Assembly: GCF_001541345.2 (NCBI RefSeq)
Contig: NZ_LMVL02000003.1
Span: 744,001 to 808,000 of the forward strand
Length of the DNA stretch: 64,000 bases
Source: Gillisella vitis
GTDB lineage: Bacteria > Pseudomonadota > Alphaproteobacteria > Rhizobiales > Rhizobiaceae
Direction of reading: 5' to 3'
Shown: in pieces, positions 1 to 10,374 of the stretch
Numbering within the stretch: the stretch's first letter is position 1
Layout: each line of letters opens with the position of its first letter
Program-made: the position numbers and the translations under genes
The notes under the pieces: model-generated
What the model saw: the letters and a program-made list of their open reading frames with translations, nothing else
What the model was told of the DNA's origin: nothing
Databases searched by the model: none

Positions 1-2423
1 TCGATGGCATGAATTGCGCCTCTTGTGTGCGGCGGGTCGAAAAGGCGATTGCCGCCGTGCCGGGCGTATCGTCTGCCTCGGTCAATCTGGCCAGTGAAAA
101 AGCCAGTGTGCAGTTTTCGCAGCAGCCGGATCTCGCCGCCGTGCTGGCAGCCATTCAACAGGCCGGCTATGCGCCGCGTATCGAGACCCAGGAATTGGAC
201 ATAGATGGCATGAACTGCGCCTCCTGTGTGCGGCGGGTCGAAAAAGCATTGGCTGCTGTGCCGGGCGTCAGTTTAGCTGCGGTCAATCTGGCAACCGAAC
301 GCGCCACCGTGACCGTCACCGCAGAGACGGATAGACAGACCCTCGTCGCTGCCGTGGAACAGGCCGGTTATCACATTCGTAAACCCGCCAATCCGGAAGC
401 GCCGTCCGACCCCCTGCCCGACCGGCGCGCCGATGAGACGCATCGCTTGACGCAGAGGACTGTGCTTGCCTTTCTCCTGACTCTTCCGGTCTTCATCATC
501 GAAATGGGTTCACACCTCATTCCCGCCCTGCATTCCTGGGTGATGAACACGCTTGGTATGCAAACCAGCTGGGTGCTTCAGGCCTTGCTGGCCGGGCTGG
601 TGCTGTTTGGTCCTGGCCTGACATTCTTTCGCCGTGGCGTGCCGAACCTGGTTCGCCTTCATCCAGATATGAACTCGCTGGTGGTGCTGGGCGCATCCGC
701 CGCCTATGGCTATTCGCTGGTTGCCACGTTCATGCCGGGGCTGATGCCGCAAGGCACCGTCAATGTCTATTATGAAGCGGCAGCCGTTATCGTCACGCTG
801 GTGCTGCTGGGGCGCACGCTGGAAAGCCGTGCCAAAGGCAGGACCAGCGACGCCATCAAACGGCTGATCGGTCTCAGCCCCAAAACCGCGCGGGTGATCC
901 GAGACGGCAAGCCTATCGATCTCGACATTGCCGCCGTTATCGTCGGTGATATCTTGGACATCCGCCCCGGGGAAAGACTTCCTGTCGATGGCGTGGTGAT
1001 CGAAGGCCGTTCCTTTATCGATGAATCGATGATTTCAGGCGAGCCTGTGCCAGTGGAAAAGGCGGATGGCGACACGGTGACCGGCGGTACGATCAACAAA
1101 AACGGCGCCTTCCGGTTTCGCGCCACCAAGGTTGGCGCCGATACGCTTCTCTCCCAAATCATCCGCATGGTGGAAACCGCACAAGGCTCAAAACTGCCGA
1201 TCCAGGGCATGGTGGACCGGATAACCGGCTGGTTTGTCCCAGCCGTGATCGCGGCGGCTCTGCTCACCTTCATTGTCTGGCTGTTGTTCGGCCCTGCGCC
1301 TGCACTCAGCTATGCGCTGGTCAATGCGGTTGCGGTGCTGATCATCGCCTGCCCCTGCGCCATGGGGCTGGCAACTCCGACCTCGATCATGGTTGGCACC
1401 GGACGTGCCGCCGAGTTGGGTGTGCTGTTTCGCAAGGGCGAAGCCTTGCAAAGCCTGCGCGATGTCACAATCGTCGCTCTCGACAAGACCGGCACGCTAA
1501 CCGAAGGCAGGCCGGAACTGACCAATCTGGTCGCGGCAGACGGCTTTTCCCGCGCCGAAATTCTGTCCTTCGCTGCCAGCCTGGAGGCGCGCTCGGAACA
1601 CCCGATTGCCACGGCCATTCTGGCCGCTGCCGATGCTGAACAAGCGCCTCCCCAGATCGCAACCGATGTTGTTGCAGAGCCCGGCTACGGTATCAGCGGT
1701 ATCGTCTCCGGCCATAAGGTGCTTGTTGGTGCCGACCGGGCGCTGACCCGGCATGGCATTGATCTCTCAGCATTTGCCGAGGACGCCGAACAGCTGGGTA
1801 TGGACGCAAAAACGCCGCTCTATCTCGCAGTCGATGGAAAAGCCGCTGCTCTGATGGCCGTCGCCGACCCAATAAAGACAACCACCCCGGCGGCAATCCG
1901 CGCCTTGCACGACCTCGGCCTCAAAGTGGCGATGATCAGCGGCGATAACCGCCGCACTGCGGAGGCCATCGCCGCCCGCCTCGGCATCGATACAGTAATT
2001 GCCGAAGTTCTGCCCGACGGTAAGGTGGCGGCGATTGCTAGCCTTCGCAAGGATGGACGCAAGCTGGCCTTCGTTGGCGATGGTATAAACGATGCCCCGG
2101 CCCTGTCCGCCGCCGATATCGGCATCGCAGTGGGCACCGGCTCCGATATCGCCATCGAAAGTGCTGATGTCGTGCTGATGTCCGGCGACCTGCTAGGCGT
2201 GGCACGGGCGATCTCCATCAGCAAGGCGGTGATCCGCAATATCAGCCAGAACCTGTTCTGGGCCTTTGCCTATAATGTTCTGCTGATTCCGCTGGCAGCT
2301 GGTCTGCTCTACCCCGTCAATGGGATGCTGCTATCGCCGATCTTCGCCGCCGGTGCGATGGGACTGTCCAGTGTCTTTGTGCTGACCAACGCGCTCAGGC
2401 TGCGCAAGTTACGCCCGGCGTGA
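1..2423 (+). CDS. actP: Copper-translocating P1B-type ATPase, 5' end cut by window
   Basis: Cytoplasmic-membrane ATPase that exports Cu(I). The reading frame is open to the window edge and the first in-frame ATG (position 9) lies inside the first metal-binding motif GMNCASC, so the true start is upstream of the window. Two tandem heavy-metal-associated domains are visible (motifs near residues 1-7 and 67-73 counted from position 9). They are followed by transmembrane segments, the actuator motif SGEP, the intramembrane copper site ACPC in helix 6, the phosphorylation motif DKTGT (Asp near residue 492), the SEHP nucleotide-binding motif and GDGINDAP. This set is diagnostic for CopA/ActP. A strong hairpin terminator follows 64 nt after the stop. 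Whether a cueR/hmrR regulator lies upstream cannot be seen. Metal specificity for Cu(I) is inferred from the CPC motif. Confidence 0.93.
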   Translation, partial: DGMNCASCVRRVEKAIAAVPGVSSASVNLASEKASVQFSQQPDLAAVLAAIQQAGYAPRIETQELDIDGMNCASCVRRVEKALAAVPGVSLAAVNLATERATVTVTAETDRQTLVAAVEQAGYHIRKPANPEAPSDPLPDRRADETHRLTQRTVLAFLLTLPVFIIEMGSHLIPALHSWVMNTLGMQTSWVLQALLAGLVLFGPGLTFFRRGVPNLVRLHPDMNSLVVLGASAAYGYSLVATFMPGLMPQGTVNVYYEAAAVIVTLVLLGRTLESRAKGRTSDAIKRLIGLSPKTARVIRDGKPIDLDIAAVIVGDILDIRPGERLPVDGVVIEGRSFIDESMISGEPVPVEKADGDTVTGGTINKNGAFRFRATKVGADTLLSQIIRMVETAQGSKLPIQGMVDRITGWFVPAVIAAALLTFIVWLLFGPAPALSYALVNAVAVLIIACPCAMGLATPTSIMVGTGRAAELGVLFRKGEALQSLRDVTIVALDKTGTLTEGRPELTNLVAADGFSRAEILSFAASLEARSEHPIATAILAAADAEQAPPQIATDVVAEPGYGISGIVSGHKVLVGADRALTRHGIDLSAFAEDAEQLGMDAKTPLYLAVDGKAAALMAVADPIKTTTPAAIRALHDLGLKVAMISGDNRRTAEAIAARLGIDTVIAEVLPDGKVAAIASLRKDGRKLAFVGDGINDAPALSAADIGIAVGTGSDIAIESADVVLMSGDLLGVARAISISKAVIRNISQNLFWAFAYNVLLIPLAAGLLYPVNGMLLSPIFAAGAMGLSSVFVLTNALRLRKLRPA

Positions 2424-2487
2424 AGGCACACTCCGCATCTGACTAACGAGACCGGGGCAGATGCTTGTTACAAATATTATCAGAATG

Positions 2488-2530
2488 CAGAAGGCCATGG
2501 CGCGGGTAGCGCCATGGCCTTCTGGTTTTT
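2488..2530 (+). terminator. Intrinsic terminator of the copper ATPase gene
   Basis: A perfect 16-bp stem (2488-2503 with 2509-2524), loop GGGTA, is followed by GTTTTT on the plus strand. It lies between the ends of the convergent actP and gyrA genes. On the minus strand the hairpin is not followed by a T run, so it fits actP better, although it may also act as a 3' barrier for gyrA. Confidence 0.85.
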
Positions 2531-2547
2531 AACCTGAACGATATTTC

Positions 2548-5340
2548 TTAGGTCGCGCTCTCATCCGGTGTTGCCGGATCGGCGGAGACACCCTCGTCAG
2601 CGCTGGTCTCTGCACCGATCTCGCCATCCTCTTCGCCTTCCGGTTCGTTGATGCGCTCGACCGAGACGACCTTTTCATCCTTGGCGGTATTGAAGATCGT
2701 CACGCCCTTGGTGGCGCGGCTTGCAATCCGGATGCCATCGACCGGCACGCGGATCAACTGGCCACCGTCCGATACCAGCATGATCTGGTCCTTGTCTTCG
2801 ACCGGGAAGGCAGCGACCAACTGGCCGATTTCCAATGTCTTCGACGTGTCGGTGGCCCGAATGCCCTTGCCGCCTCGACCCGACGTACGGAAATCGTAAG
2901 AAGATGAGCGCTTGCCAATACCGCGTTCGGAGATCGTCAGCACGAATTGCTCGCGGGCCTTCAGTTCCTGATAGCGCTCTTCGGACAGATCACCGATTTC
3001 GCCCACCTCTTCGCCAACCAGTGCGATGTCGTCCTCGTCCACGCCACTGGCGCGTCGCTCGGTAGCAGAACGCTTCAGATAGGCCGCACGCTGCCATGGT
3101 TCGGCATCAACATGGCTGAGAATTGTCATCGATATGATTCTGTCATTCGGCTGCAAGGAAATGCCGCGAACGCCGATGGAATTGCGACCGGCAAACACTC
3201 GCACCTCATCGACAGGGAAGCGGATCGCCTGACCCAAGGCCGTGGTCAGCAGCACATCGTCGTCAATCGTGCAGGTTTCGACGGAGAGGATTTCATCGCC
3301 CTCTTCCTCAAGCTTCATGGCGATCTTGCCATTGCGGTTGACCTGAACGAAATCGCTCAACTTGTTACGGCGCACAGTGCCCCGCGTCGTCGAGAACATC
3401 ACGTCGAGATTATCCCAGCTTGCCTCATCCTCAGGCAGCGGCATGATGGTCGTAATACGTTCACCCGGCTCCAATGGCAGCATGTTGATCAGCGCCTTGC
3501 CACGCGACTGTGGCGTACCGATCGGCAAGCGCCAGACCTTCTCCTTGTAGACAATGCCGCGTGACGAGAAGAACAGTACGGGCGTATGGGTATTGGCAAC
3601 AAATAGCCGGGTAACGAAATCCTCATCCCGTGTCGCCATGCCGGATCGGCCCTTGCCGCCGCGACGCTGGGCGCGATAGGTAACGAGAGGAACCCGCTTG
3701 ATATAGCCAAGATGCGAAACGGTCACCACCATGTCTTCACGGGCGATGAGATCCTCATCGTCCATGTCAGGACCGCCTTCCATGATCTGGCTACGGCGCG
3801 GCGTACCGAACTCGTCGCGCACGGCGACAAGCTCATCGACAACGATGGTCTGAATACGGGTGCGAGACGACAGAATATCGAGATAATCGGAGATTTCCGC
3901 CCCGATCTTGTTCAATTCCTCGTCGATTTCGTCGCGACCAAGGGCCGTCAGGCGGGCAAGACGCAATTCGAGGATGGCGCGGGCCTGCTCTTCCGACAGG
4001 TTATAGGTATTGTCCTCGTTGATGCGGTGACGCGGATCATCGATCAACCGGATCAGGCTTTCCACGTCGGAAGCCGGCCAGCGGCGTTCCATCAACTGCT
4101 CGCGCGCCGTCTGCGGGTCCGGCGCCTGGCGAATCAGCCTGATGACTTCATCGATATTGGCAACGGCAATGGCAAGACCAACCAGCACATGGGCGCGGTC
4201 ACGCGCCTTGCGCAACAGGTACTTCGTTCGCCGGCTAATAACCTCCTCGCGAAAGCTGACGAAAGCCCGCAGCATGTCGAGCAGCGTCAACTGTTCCGGC
4301 TTGCCGCCATTCAGCGCCACCATGTTGCAGCCAAACGAGCTTTGCAGCGGGGTATAACGGTAGAGCTGGTTGAGGATCACGTCCGCATTGGCATCGCGCT
4401 TCAGCTCGACCACGACGCGGTAGCCCTGCCGGTCAGATTCGTCGCGCAGGTCGGAAATGCCCTCGATGCGCTTATCACGCACCAATTCGGCCATTTTCTC
4501 GATCATCGTCGACTTGTTCACCTGATAGGGAATCTCGGTGATGATGATCTGCTCACGGTCACCGCGCATCGGCTCGATCCGAGCCACACCGCGCATGATC
4601 ACCGAACCGCGTCCTGTCTCATAGGCGGAGCGAATACCGCTACGGCCCAGAATCAGCGCGCCGGTCGGGAAGTCGGGACCGGGAATGATCTGCATCAACT
4701 CCGGCAATTCGATAGCCGGGTTTTCAATCAACGCGATACAGCCATTGATGACTTCGACCAGATTGTGCGGCGGAATATTCGTCGCCATGCCGACGGCGAT
4801 ACCGCCAGCGCCATTGACGAGAAGATTGGGGAATTTCGCCGGCACGACCACAGGCTCGGACAGCGTGCCATCGTAATTGTCACGAAAATCGACCGTGTCC
4901 TTGTCCAGGTCGTCCAGCAGCGAATGCGCGGCCTTTTGCAGACGGCACTCTGTATAGCGTTCCGCCGCTGGCGGATCGCCGTCGATGGAGCCGAAATTGC
5001 CCTGACCATCGATCAGCGGCAACCTTAGCGACCAATCCTGCGCCATACGGGCCAGCGCATCATAGATCGCCGAGTTGCCGTGCGGATGGAATTTACCCAT
5101 CACGTCGCCGGTTACACGGGCGCATTTCACATATTTCTTGTTCCAGTCGATACCCAGTTCGGACATGCCAAACAGGATACGACGATGAACGGGCTTCAAA
5201 CCATCGCGGACATCGGGAAGCGCGCGGCTGACGATAACGCTCATCGCGTAATCGAGATACGACCGCTGCATCTCCGTCATGATCGAAATGGGTTCGATAT
5301 CGGACGGCGTTTTGCCGCCGGGTGTGCTTTGCTCAGTCAA
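2548..5340 (-). CDS. gyrA: DNA gyrase subunit A
   Basis: Breakage-reunion subunit of gyrase (A2B2), which introduces negative supercoils. The 930-residue product has the N-terminal winged-helix/tower region starting near EMQRSYLDYAMS, the active-site tyrosine in AAERYTECRL (Tyr129), and the GyrA box QRRGGKG that marks true gyrase rather than topoisomerase IV ParC. A C-terminal beta-pinwheel and an acidic tail follow. The frame opens with TTG at 5340; the next in-frame ATG would remove about 20 residues, so TTG is the likely start. In the quinolone-resistance region the residue equivalent to E. coli Asp82 is Asn (Asn89 here), while the Ser83 and Asp87 equivalents are kept (Ser90, Asp94). It is convergent with actP and monocistronic as far as can be seen. 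Confidence 0.97.
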   Translation of the reverse strand: MTEQSTPGGKTPSDIEPISIMTEMQRSYLDYAMSVIVSRALPDVRDGLKPVHRRILFGMSELGIDWNKKYVKCARVTGDVMGKFHPHGNSAIYDALARMAQDWSLRLPLIDGQGNFGSIDGDPPAAERYTECRLQKAAHSLLDDLDKDTVDFRDNYDGTLSEPVVVPAKFPNLLVNGAGGIAVGMATNIPPHNLVEVINGCIALIENPAIELPELMQIIPGPDFPTGALILGRSGIRSAYETGRGSVIMRGVARIEPMRGDREQIIITEIPYQVNKSTMIEKMAELVRDKRIEGISDLRDESDRQGYRVVVELKRDANADVILNQLYRYTPLQSSFGCNMVALNGGKPEQLTLLDMLRAFVSFREEVISRRTKYLLRKARDRAHVLVGLAIAVANIDEVIRLIRQAPDPQTAREQLMERRWPASDVESLIRLIDDPRHRINEDNTYNLSEEQARAILELRLARLTALGRDEIDEELNKIGAEISDYLDILSSRTRIQTIVVDELVAVRDEFGTPRRSQIMEGGPDMDDEDLIAREDMVVTVSHLGYIKRVPLVTYRAQRRGGKGRSGMATRDEDFVTRLFVANTHTPVLFFSSRGIVYKEKVWRLPIGTPQSRGKALINMLPLEPGERITTIMPLPEDEASWDNLDVMFSTTRGTVRRNKLSDFVQVNRNGKIAMKLEEEGDEILSVETCTIDDDVLLTTALGQAIRFPVDEVRVFAGRNSIGVRGISLQPNDRIISMTILSHVDAEPWQRAAYLKRSATERRASGVDEDDIALVGEEVGEIGDLSEERYQELKAREQFVLTISERGIGKRSSSYDFRTSGRGGKGIRATDTSKTLEIGQLVAAFPVEDKDQIMLVSDGGQLIRVPVDGIRIASRATKGVTIFNTAKDEKVVSVERINEPEGEEDGEIGAETSADEGVSADPATPDESAT

Positions 5341-5618
5341 AACGGGTCACGCCTGTTAGAATCACTAGGGATTTTATAGCGGAAAGCCCCTTTCCGCGCC
5401 AATTTGCTGGGAGGTTTTGAACAGGCTTTTGCGGCTATGACAAGGCATTTCTTGAACCCGCAGGCGCTATCTGCCCGAATGACCGCCACCGGTGGCTTGA
5501 CGTTGCCTCCACGCGCCGGAAATCACTCTCCAACGGCCCGGATATGGTAGAGGATTCTATCGCACCACAGTCTCGCGCAACCTGCGACCTTTATCCGGAC
5601 AGAAACAGGAGAACATCC

Positions 5619-6248
5619 ATGACCAATGTCGAACTTCTCCTCAATGCCTTTACCACCCTGTTGGTGACGCTCGACCCGCCGGGTCTGGCACCGCTGTTTC
5701 TTGGTCTGACCCGGGGCATGACCCGGCAGCAACGCAAGCAAGTGGCCTTGCGTGGCGCGGCCATCGCCTTTGGTATCCTGGCGGTCTTTGCTGTTTTCGG
5801 TGCCAGCATTCTTGAAGCGCTTGGTATCTCCATCGGCGCGTTCCGCATCGCTGGCGGGTTGATGCTATTTGCCATCGCTTTCGAGATGATTTTCGAGAAA
5901 CGCCAGGAGCGTAAGGAAAAGACTTCGGAAGACGCGATTACCCGCGATCACATGCACAATATCGCCGTCTTCCCACTGGCTTTGCCGCTCATTGCTGGCC
6001 CTGGCGCCATTTCCGCCACCATCCTGCTGGCTGGCGCATTGCCCGGCCCGGTAGAGCGCACGGAACTCATCCTGGTCATCGGACTGTGCATTGGCGTCGT
6101 ACTGTTGGCGCTGGTGATCGCCGATCGGCTTGATCGCTTTCTGGGCGTCACCGGGAGGGCAATCTTGACCCGCCTGCTCGGCGTCATATTGGCTGCCCTA
6201 TCCGTTCAATTCGTCGTTGACGGCATCAAGTCTGCGTTTCACCTTTGA
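5619..6248 (+). CDS. MarC family integral membrane protein
   Basis: A 209-residue, very hydrophobic protein with about six membrane segments and the MarC-family pattern. The N-terminal half contains a conserved LDPPGLAPLF stretch, and a polar loop (about residues 85-110, rich in Glu/Lys/Arg) separates it from a second three-helix half. The family resembles transporters of the LysE/TerC type, but its substrate is unknown; the old link to multiple antibiotic resistance was not upheld. I chose ATG 5619 because an AGGAGA ribosome site sits 7-8 nt upstream and the family begins here; the open frame extends 25 codons further without a better site. It is divergent from gyrA and followed by a stem-loop at 6256-6284. 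Confidence 0.88.
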   Translation: MTNVELLLNAFTTLLVTLDPPGLAPLFLGLTRGMTRQQRKQVALRGAAIAFGILAVFAVFGASILEALGISIGAFRIAGGLMLFAIAFEMIFEKRQERKEKTSEDAITRDHMHNIAVFPLALPLIAGPGAISATILLAGALPGPVERTELILVIGLCIGVVLLALVIADRLDRFLGVTGRAILTRLLGVILAALSVQFVVDGIKSAFHL

Positions 6249-6255
6249 GACCTTA

Positions 6256-6284
6256 TGCAATGGCGGTGAAGCATCGCCATTGCA
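6256..6284. other. Stem-loop after the MarC-family gene
   Basis: A perfect 10-bp inverted repeat (6256-6265 with 6275-6284) with a 9-nt loop directly follows the marC-type stop codon. There is no T run on either side, so it is at best a Rho-type or processing hairpin separating this gene from the convergent small gene at 6323. Confidence 0.5.
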
Positions 6285-6322
6285 AGATCAAGGCCTTCCT
6301 ATCCGTTTAGGAATGACATTTT

Positions 6323-6577
6323 CTAATAGTTCGCCCGCAATATCCGTTTCCAGATCGTACCGCCCAGGAATCGATTGAACACGACAAAATAGGCGACAAC
6401 CAAAGCAAACATGATCAAGGCCGGTAAGCCGTTCAACTGAAAGCCATCCGGCGTCAAACCGCCGCTCAGATACCCGACGAGATAGCCAAGAATAAAGAAC
6501 GAGGTGAACATATCGAGTATGAAAGCGAGAATAATCCGCCACTGAGATGGTCTGCGCTTGATTTCGTCTTCCGGCAT
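6323..6577 (-). CDS. Small RDD-like membrane protein
   Basis: An 84-residue protein with two clear membrane segments (about residues 13-35 and 50-69). It has the pattern RIILAFILD early and GGTIWKRIL late. This Arg/Asp pattern and the GGTxxKR loop resemble a shortened RDD domain, a family of small membrane proteins of uncertain transport role. The frame is open to 6589, but the first Met there overlaps a GGAGGG ribosome site that is ideally placed for the Met at 6577, so I use 6577. It lies just downstream of ssb on the same strand with a hairpin between them, so it may be only partly co-transcribed. Function unknown. Confidence 0.72.
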   Translation of the reverse strand: MPEDEIKRRPSQWRIILAFILDMFTSFFILGYLVGYLSGGLTPDGFQLNGLPALIMFALVVAYFVVFNRFLGGTIWKRILRANY

Positions 6578-6596
6578 CCATCCCTCCAATCAGGTC

Positions 6597-6624
6597 AAAA
6601 ACGTCTCTGATCCCACCGATCAGA
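6597..6624 (-). terminator. Hairpin terminator overlapping the ssb stop
   Basis: Read on the minus strand, a 7-bp stem (TCTGATC/GATCAGA, 6606-6624) with loop GGTGG is followed four bases later by a run of five T. It overlaps the ssb stop codon and separates ssb from the small membrane-protein gene. Confidence 0.6.
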
Positions 6625-7150
6625 ACGGAATATCATCATCCATATCGCGGGAGAAACCGCCGGATGGCGCACTGGCGCCGCGACCACCACCCGAGGATGC
6701 GCCGCCGCTGCGGGCTGGGGCTGAGCCATAGTCGTCGTAGCCACCACCGCCGCCGCCGCCGAAATCGCTGCCGCCACGGGCCGCTCCGCCACCTTCGCCA
6801 CGGCCACCAAGCATGGTCAGGGTCGAATTGAAGCCCTGCAGGACGATTTCCGTCGAGTAACGGTCATTGCCGTTTTGGTCCTGCCATTTGCGGGTCTGAA
6901 GCTGGCCCTCGATATAAACGGTCGCGCCCTTCTTCAGATATTGTTCGGCTACCTTGCAGAGACCTTCATTGAAGATCACCACGCTGTGCCATTCGGTCTT
7001 CTCCTTGCGCTCACCGGAATTACGGTCGCGCCAGGATTCAGACGTGGCAATGCGCAGGTTGGCAATTGGCTTACCGTCCTGGGTACGACGAATTTCCGGG
7101 TCCGCGCCCAGATTGCCGATCAATATAACCTTGTTGACGCTTCCAGCCAT
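6620..7150 (-). CDS. ssb: Single-stranded DNA-binding protein
   Basis: Essential tetrameric protein that coats single-stranded DNA in replication, recombination and repair. The 176-residue product has the OB-fold at residues 1-115 (beginning [19 protein letters not shown]), a Gly/Ser-rich flexible linker, and the acidic protein-interaction tip DDDIPF at the C-terminus. A GTG three codons upstream could serve as start, but GAGG lies 8 nt before ATG 7150 and the family begins at MAGSVNK, so 7150 is preferred. It is divergent from uvrA, and the 281-bp gap holds a LexA box (7279-7293), the same ssb/uvrA arrangement as in E. coli. Confidence 0.96.
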   Translation of the reverse strand: MAGSVNKVILIGNLGADPEIRRTQDGKPIANLRIATSESWRDRNSGERKEKTEWHSVVIFNEGLCKVAEQYLKKGATVYIEGQLQTRKWQDQNGNDRYSTEIVLQGFNSTLTMLGGRGEGGGAARGGSDFGGGGGGGYDDYGSAPARSGGASSGGGRGASAPSGGFSRDMDDDIPF

Positions 7151-7278
7151 GATACTCACCTCGCTGCCACCATCGGGCGGCTTACAAATCCAATCAATTT
7201 TAACCTTATCCTATCCCTGCCGATTAAGGGCAGGCAGATCACCTGTAATCCACAGCGAAGAATCGTCACTAAAAAAAT

Positions 7279-7293
7279 GTTCTTTCTTTGTTC
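7279..7293. promoter_or_regulatory. LexA (SOS) box between ssb and uvrA
   Basis: The sequence GTTC-TTTCTTT-GTTC is an exact match to the alphaproteobacterial LexA direct-repeat operator GTTC-N7-GTTC. It stands about 129 bp before the ssb start and 139 bp before the uvrA start, in the only intergenic space between two genes known to be DNA-damage inducible, so one operator may serve both. Confidence 0.85.
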
Positions 7294-7431
7294 TAATAAA
7301 TTTGTATGATGCAGTCAACTCTACCGGAATCGAATGCAGAATCGCCGCACCCGTCTCGACAGGACGGCAGCAGTGACTAAATAAGGAGCGGCATTCCTGC
7401 CTGCGGCTCTTGTCCCAAACCGAGTTTTGTT

Positions 7432-10353
7432 ATGAGCGAATTGAAGACGATTTCCATCCGTGGCGCGCGCGAGCACAATCTCAAGGGCATCGACCTTGAT
7501 CTGCCGCGCAATAGCCTGATCGTGATGACCGGCCTTTCCGGCTCGGGAAAGTCGTCGCTGGCCTTCGATACGATTTATGCCGAGGGTCAACGCCGCTATG
7601 TCGAAAGCTTGTCGGCCTATGCTCGGCAGTTCCTGGAGATGATGCAGAAGCCTGATGTAGACCTGATCGAGGGCCTGTCACCGGCAATCTCCATTGAGCA
7701 GAAGACCACGTCGCGCAATCCGCGCTCAACGGTCGGGACCGTCACCGAAATCTACGATTATATGCGCCTGCTGTTTGCCCGCGTCGGGGTACCTTATTCG
7801 CCAGCAACCGGGCTGCCGATCGAGAGCCAGACCGTCAGCCAGATGGTTGACCGTGTCCTGGCCTTTGAGGAAGGGACGCGACTTTATATTCTTGCGCCGC
7901 TGATCCGGGGCCGCAAGGGCGAGTATAAGAAGGAACTCGCGGAGCTGATGAAGAAGGGCTTCCAGCGCGTCAAGATCGACGGTCAGTTCTACGAAATCGC
8001 CGAGGCGCCCACCCTCGACAAGAAATACAAGCACGATATCGACATCGTCGTCGACCGCGTCGTGGTGCGGGCTGACATGGCCTCTCGGCTCGCCGACAGC
8101 CTGGAAACCTGCCTTCGCCTTGCCGATGGGTTGGCGGTCGCCGAATTTGCCGACAAGCCGCTGCCAGCCAATGAAACATCGGCTGGTGGCTCGGCCAACA
8201 AATCCCTGAACGAAACCCATGAGCGGGTGTTGTTTTCGGAAAAATTCGCCTGCCCGGTCTCCGGCTTTACCATTCCGGAAATCGAGCCCCGGCTGTTTTC
8301 CTTTAACAATCCGTTTGGCGCCTGCCCGACCTGCGACGGCCTTGGTTTCCAGCAGAAGATTGATGAAGCGCTGATCATTCCTGAAGCCGACAAGCGGCTG
8401 AAGGACGGCGCGATTGCGCCCTGGGCAAAATCCAGCTCGCCTTATTACGACCAGACGCTTGAAGGCCTCGGCAAAGCTTTCGGCTTCAAGCTGAGCAGCA
8501 AATGGTCGGACCTGAGCGCCGAGGCGCAAAAATCCATCCTGCACGGTACCGAAGAAAAGATCGAGTTTCACTACGCCGACGGCGCACGTTCCTATAGCGC
8601 GACAAAAACCTTTGAAGGCATCGTTCCGAACCTCGAGCGCCGTTGGAAGGAAACCGACAGCGCCTGGGCGCGCGAAGAAATCGAGCGCTACATGTCCGCC
8701 GCGCCCTGCCCGGCCTGCAAGGGTTTCAGGCTGAAACCAGAAGCGCTTGCGGTGAAAATCAATGGTCTGCATATCGGCCAGGTGACGGAAATGTCGATCC
8801 GCGTTGCCGGCGGCTGGTTCGAGACCCTGCCTGGTCTCCTCACCGACAAGCAGAACGAAATCGCTGTTCGTATTCTCAAGGAAATCCGCGAGCGCCTGAG
8901 CTTCCTCAACGATGTCGGGCTGGACTATCTCAGCCTGTCGCGCAATTCCGGCACTCTGTCTGGCGGTGAAAGTCAGCGCATCCGGCTTGCCTCACAGATC
9001 GGCTCAGGGCTAACCGGCGTGCTTTACGTGCTGGATGAACCGTCGATTGGCCTGCATCAACGCGATAATGCCCGCCTTCTCGATACGCTCAAGCATCTGC
9101 GCGATATCGGCAATACGGTGATTGTCGTTGAGCATGACGAGGACGCCATTCTGGCCGCCGATTATGTGGTCGATATCGGGCCTGCGGCAGGCATTCATGG
9201 CGGCCAGGTGATCGCCAAGGGCAGCCCGCAGGACATCATGGCCAATGGCAAGTCGCTGACCGGCAAGTATCTGACCGGCGAGCTTGGCGTTAAAGTACCA
9301 CAGGCGCGGCGCAAGCCGAAAAAAGGCCAGCAGATCAAGGTGATCGGCGCGCGGGGCAACAATCTGAAGAATGTCACGGCGGCCATTCCGCTTGGTGTGT
9401 TTACCGCCGTTACCGGCGTTTCCGGCGGTGGCAAATCGACCTTCCTGATCGAGACGTTATATAAGGCCGCAGCAAGACGGGTGATGGGCGCTCGGGAAAA
9501 CCCGGCCGATCACGACCGTATCGATGGTTTCGAATTCATCGACAAGGTGATCGATATCGACCAATCGCCAATTGGCCGTACGCCGCGCTCCAACCCGGCC
9601 ACCTATACCGGCGCATTTACCCCGATCCGCGACTGGTTTTCGGGTCTGCCGGAGGCCAAGGCGCGCGGTTATCAGCCCGGTCGCTTTTCCTTCAACGTCA
9701 AGGGCGGGCGATGCGAAGCCTGTCAGGGTGATGGCGTCATCAAAATCGAAATGCACTTCCTGCCGGATGTCTATGTCACCTGCGACGTCTGCCATGGTAA
9801 GCGCTATAATCGCGAGACCCTGGACGTGACCTTCAAGACTAAGTCTATTGCCGACGTGCTGGATATGACGGTCGAGGAAGGTGTTGAGTTTTTCTCGGCT
9901 GTCCCTGCGGTGCGCGATAAGCTGCAAGCGCTGTTCGATGTCGGACTTGGCTATATCAAGGTTGGACAACAGGCCAATACGCTGTCGGGCGGCGAAGCCC
10001 AGCGCATCAAGCTTGCCAAGGAACTCTCGAAGAAATCGACGGGCCGCACCCTGTATATTCTGGACGAGCCGACCACCGGCCTGCATTTCCATGACGTCGC
10101 CAAGCTCTTGGAGATGCTTCAGGAACTGGTCGATCAGGGCAATTCCGTCGTGGTCATCGAGCACAATCTTGAAGTCATCAAGACTGCCGATCACATCATC
10201 GATTTCGGCCCCGAGGGGGGCGATGGCGGCGGCCAGATCGTCGCCCAAGGCACGCCGGAAGAGATCGTCAAGGTTGAGGCTTCCTATACCGGCCACTTCC
10301 TCAGGGAATTGCTGGAGCGCCGTCCGATGAAGAAGCCACAAGCCGCGGAATAG
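7432..10353 (+). CDS. uvrA: Excinuclease ABC subunit A
   Basis: Damage-sensing ATPase of nucleotide excision repair that loads UvrB. The 973-residue product is full length. It has the N-terminal Walker [15 protein letters not shown], an insertion with zinc-site elements (ACPVSG, then CPTCDGLG), the first signature [12 protein letters not shown], the second Walker [11 protein letters not shown], a CxxC zinc hook ([14 protein letters not shown]), and the second signature [12 protein letters not shown] followed by [13 protein letters not shown]. The first zinc motif has Ser in place of one Cys (CPVSG rather than CPxCG), which may weaken that module or be lineage-typical. A LexA box upstream points to SOS induction. 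Close to the ATG (7432) no strong ribosome site is seen. Confidence 0.97.
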   Translation: MSELKTISIRGAREHNLKGIDLDLPRNSLIVMTGLSGSGKSSLAFDTIYAEGQRRYVESLSAYARQFLEMMQKPDVDLIEGLSPAISIEQKTTSRNPRSTVGTVTEIYDYMRLLFARVGVPYSPATGLPIESQTVSQMVDRVLAFEEGTRLYILAPLIRGRKGEYKKELAELMKKGFQRVKIDGQFYEIAEAPTLDKKYKHDIDIVVDRVVVRADMASRLADSLETCLRLADGLAVAEFADKPLPANETSAGGSANKSLNETHERVLFSEKFACPVSGFTIPEIEPRLFSFNNPFGACPTCDGLGFQQKIDEALIIPEADKRLKDGAIAPWAKSSSPYYDQTLEGLGKAFGFKLSSKWSDLSAEAQKSILHGTEEKIEFHYADGARSYSATKTFEGIVPNLERRWKETDSAWAREEIERYMSAAPCPACKGFRLKPEALAVKINGLHIGQVTEMSIRVAGGWFETLPGLLTDKQNEIAVRILKEIRERLSFLNDVGLDYLSLSRNSGTLSGGESQRIRLASQIGSGLTGVLYVLDEPSIGLHQRDNARLLDTLKHLRDIGNTVIVVEHDEDAILAADYVVDIGPAAGIHGGQVIAKGSPQDIMANGKSLTGKYLTGELGVKVPQARRKPKKGQQIKVIGARGNNLKNVTAAIPLGVFTAVTGVSGGGKSTFLIETLYKAAARRVMGARENPADHDRIDGFEFIDKVIDIDQSPIGRTPRSNPATYTGAFTPIRDWFSGLPEAKARGYQPGRFSFNVKGGRCEACQGDGVIKIEMHFLPDVYVTCDVCHGKRYNRETLDVTFKTKSIADVLDMTVEEGVEFFSAVPAVRDKLQALFDVGLGYIKVGQQANTLSGGEAQRIKLAKELSKKSTGRTLYILDEPTTGLHFHDVAKLLEMLQELVDQGNSVVVIEHNLEVIKTADHIIDFGPEGGDGGGQIVAQGTPEEIVKVEASYTGHFLRELLERRPMKKPQAAE

Positions 10354-10374
10354 CGATCAACAGGGAGTGAGCAG

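Noticed and set aside
3712..5028. Long plus-strand open frame (438 codons) opposite gyrA
   Set aside because: Antisense shadow of gyrA; His/Gln/Arg-rich translation, no ribosome site and no family resemblance.
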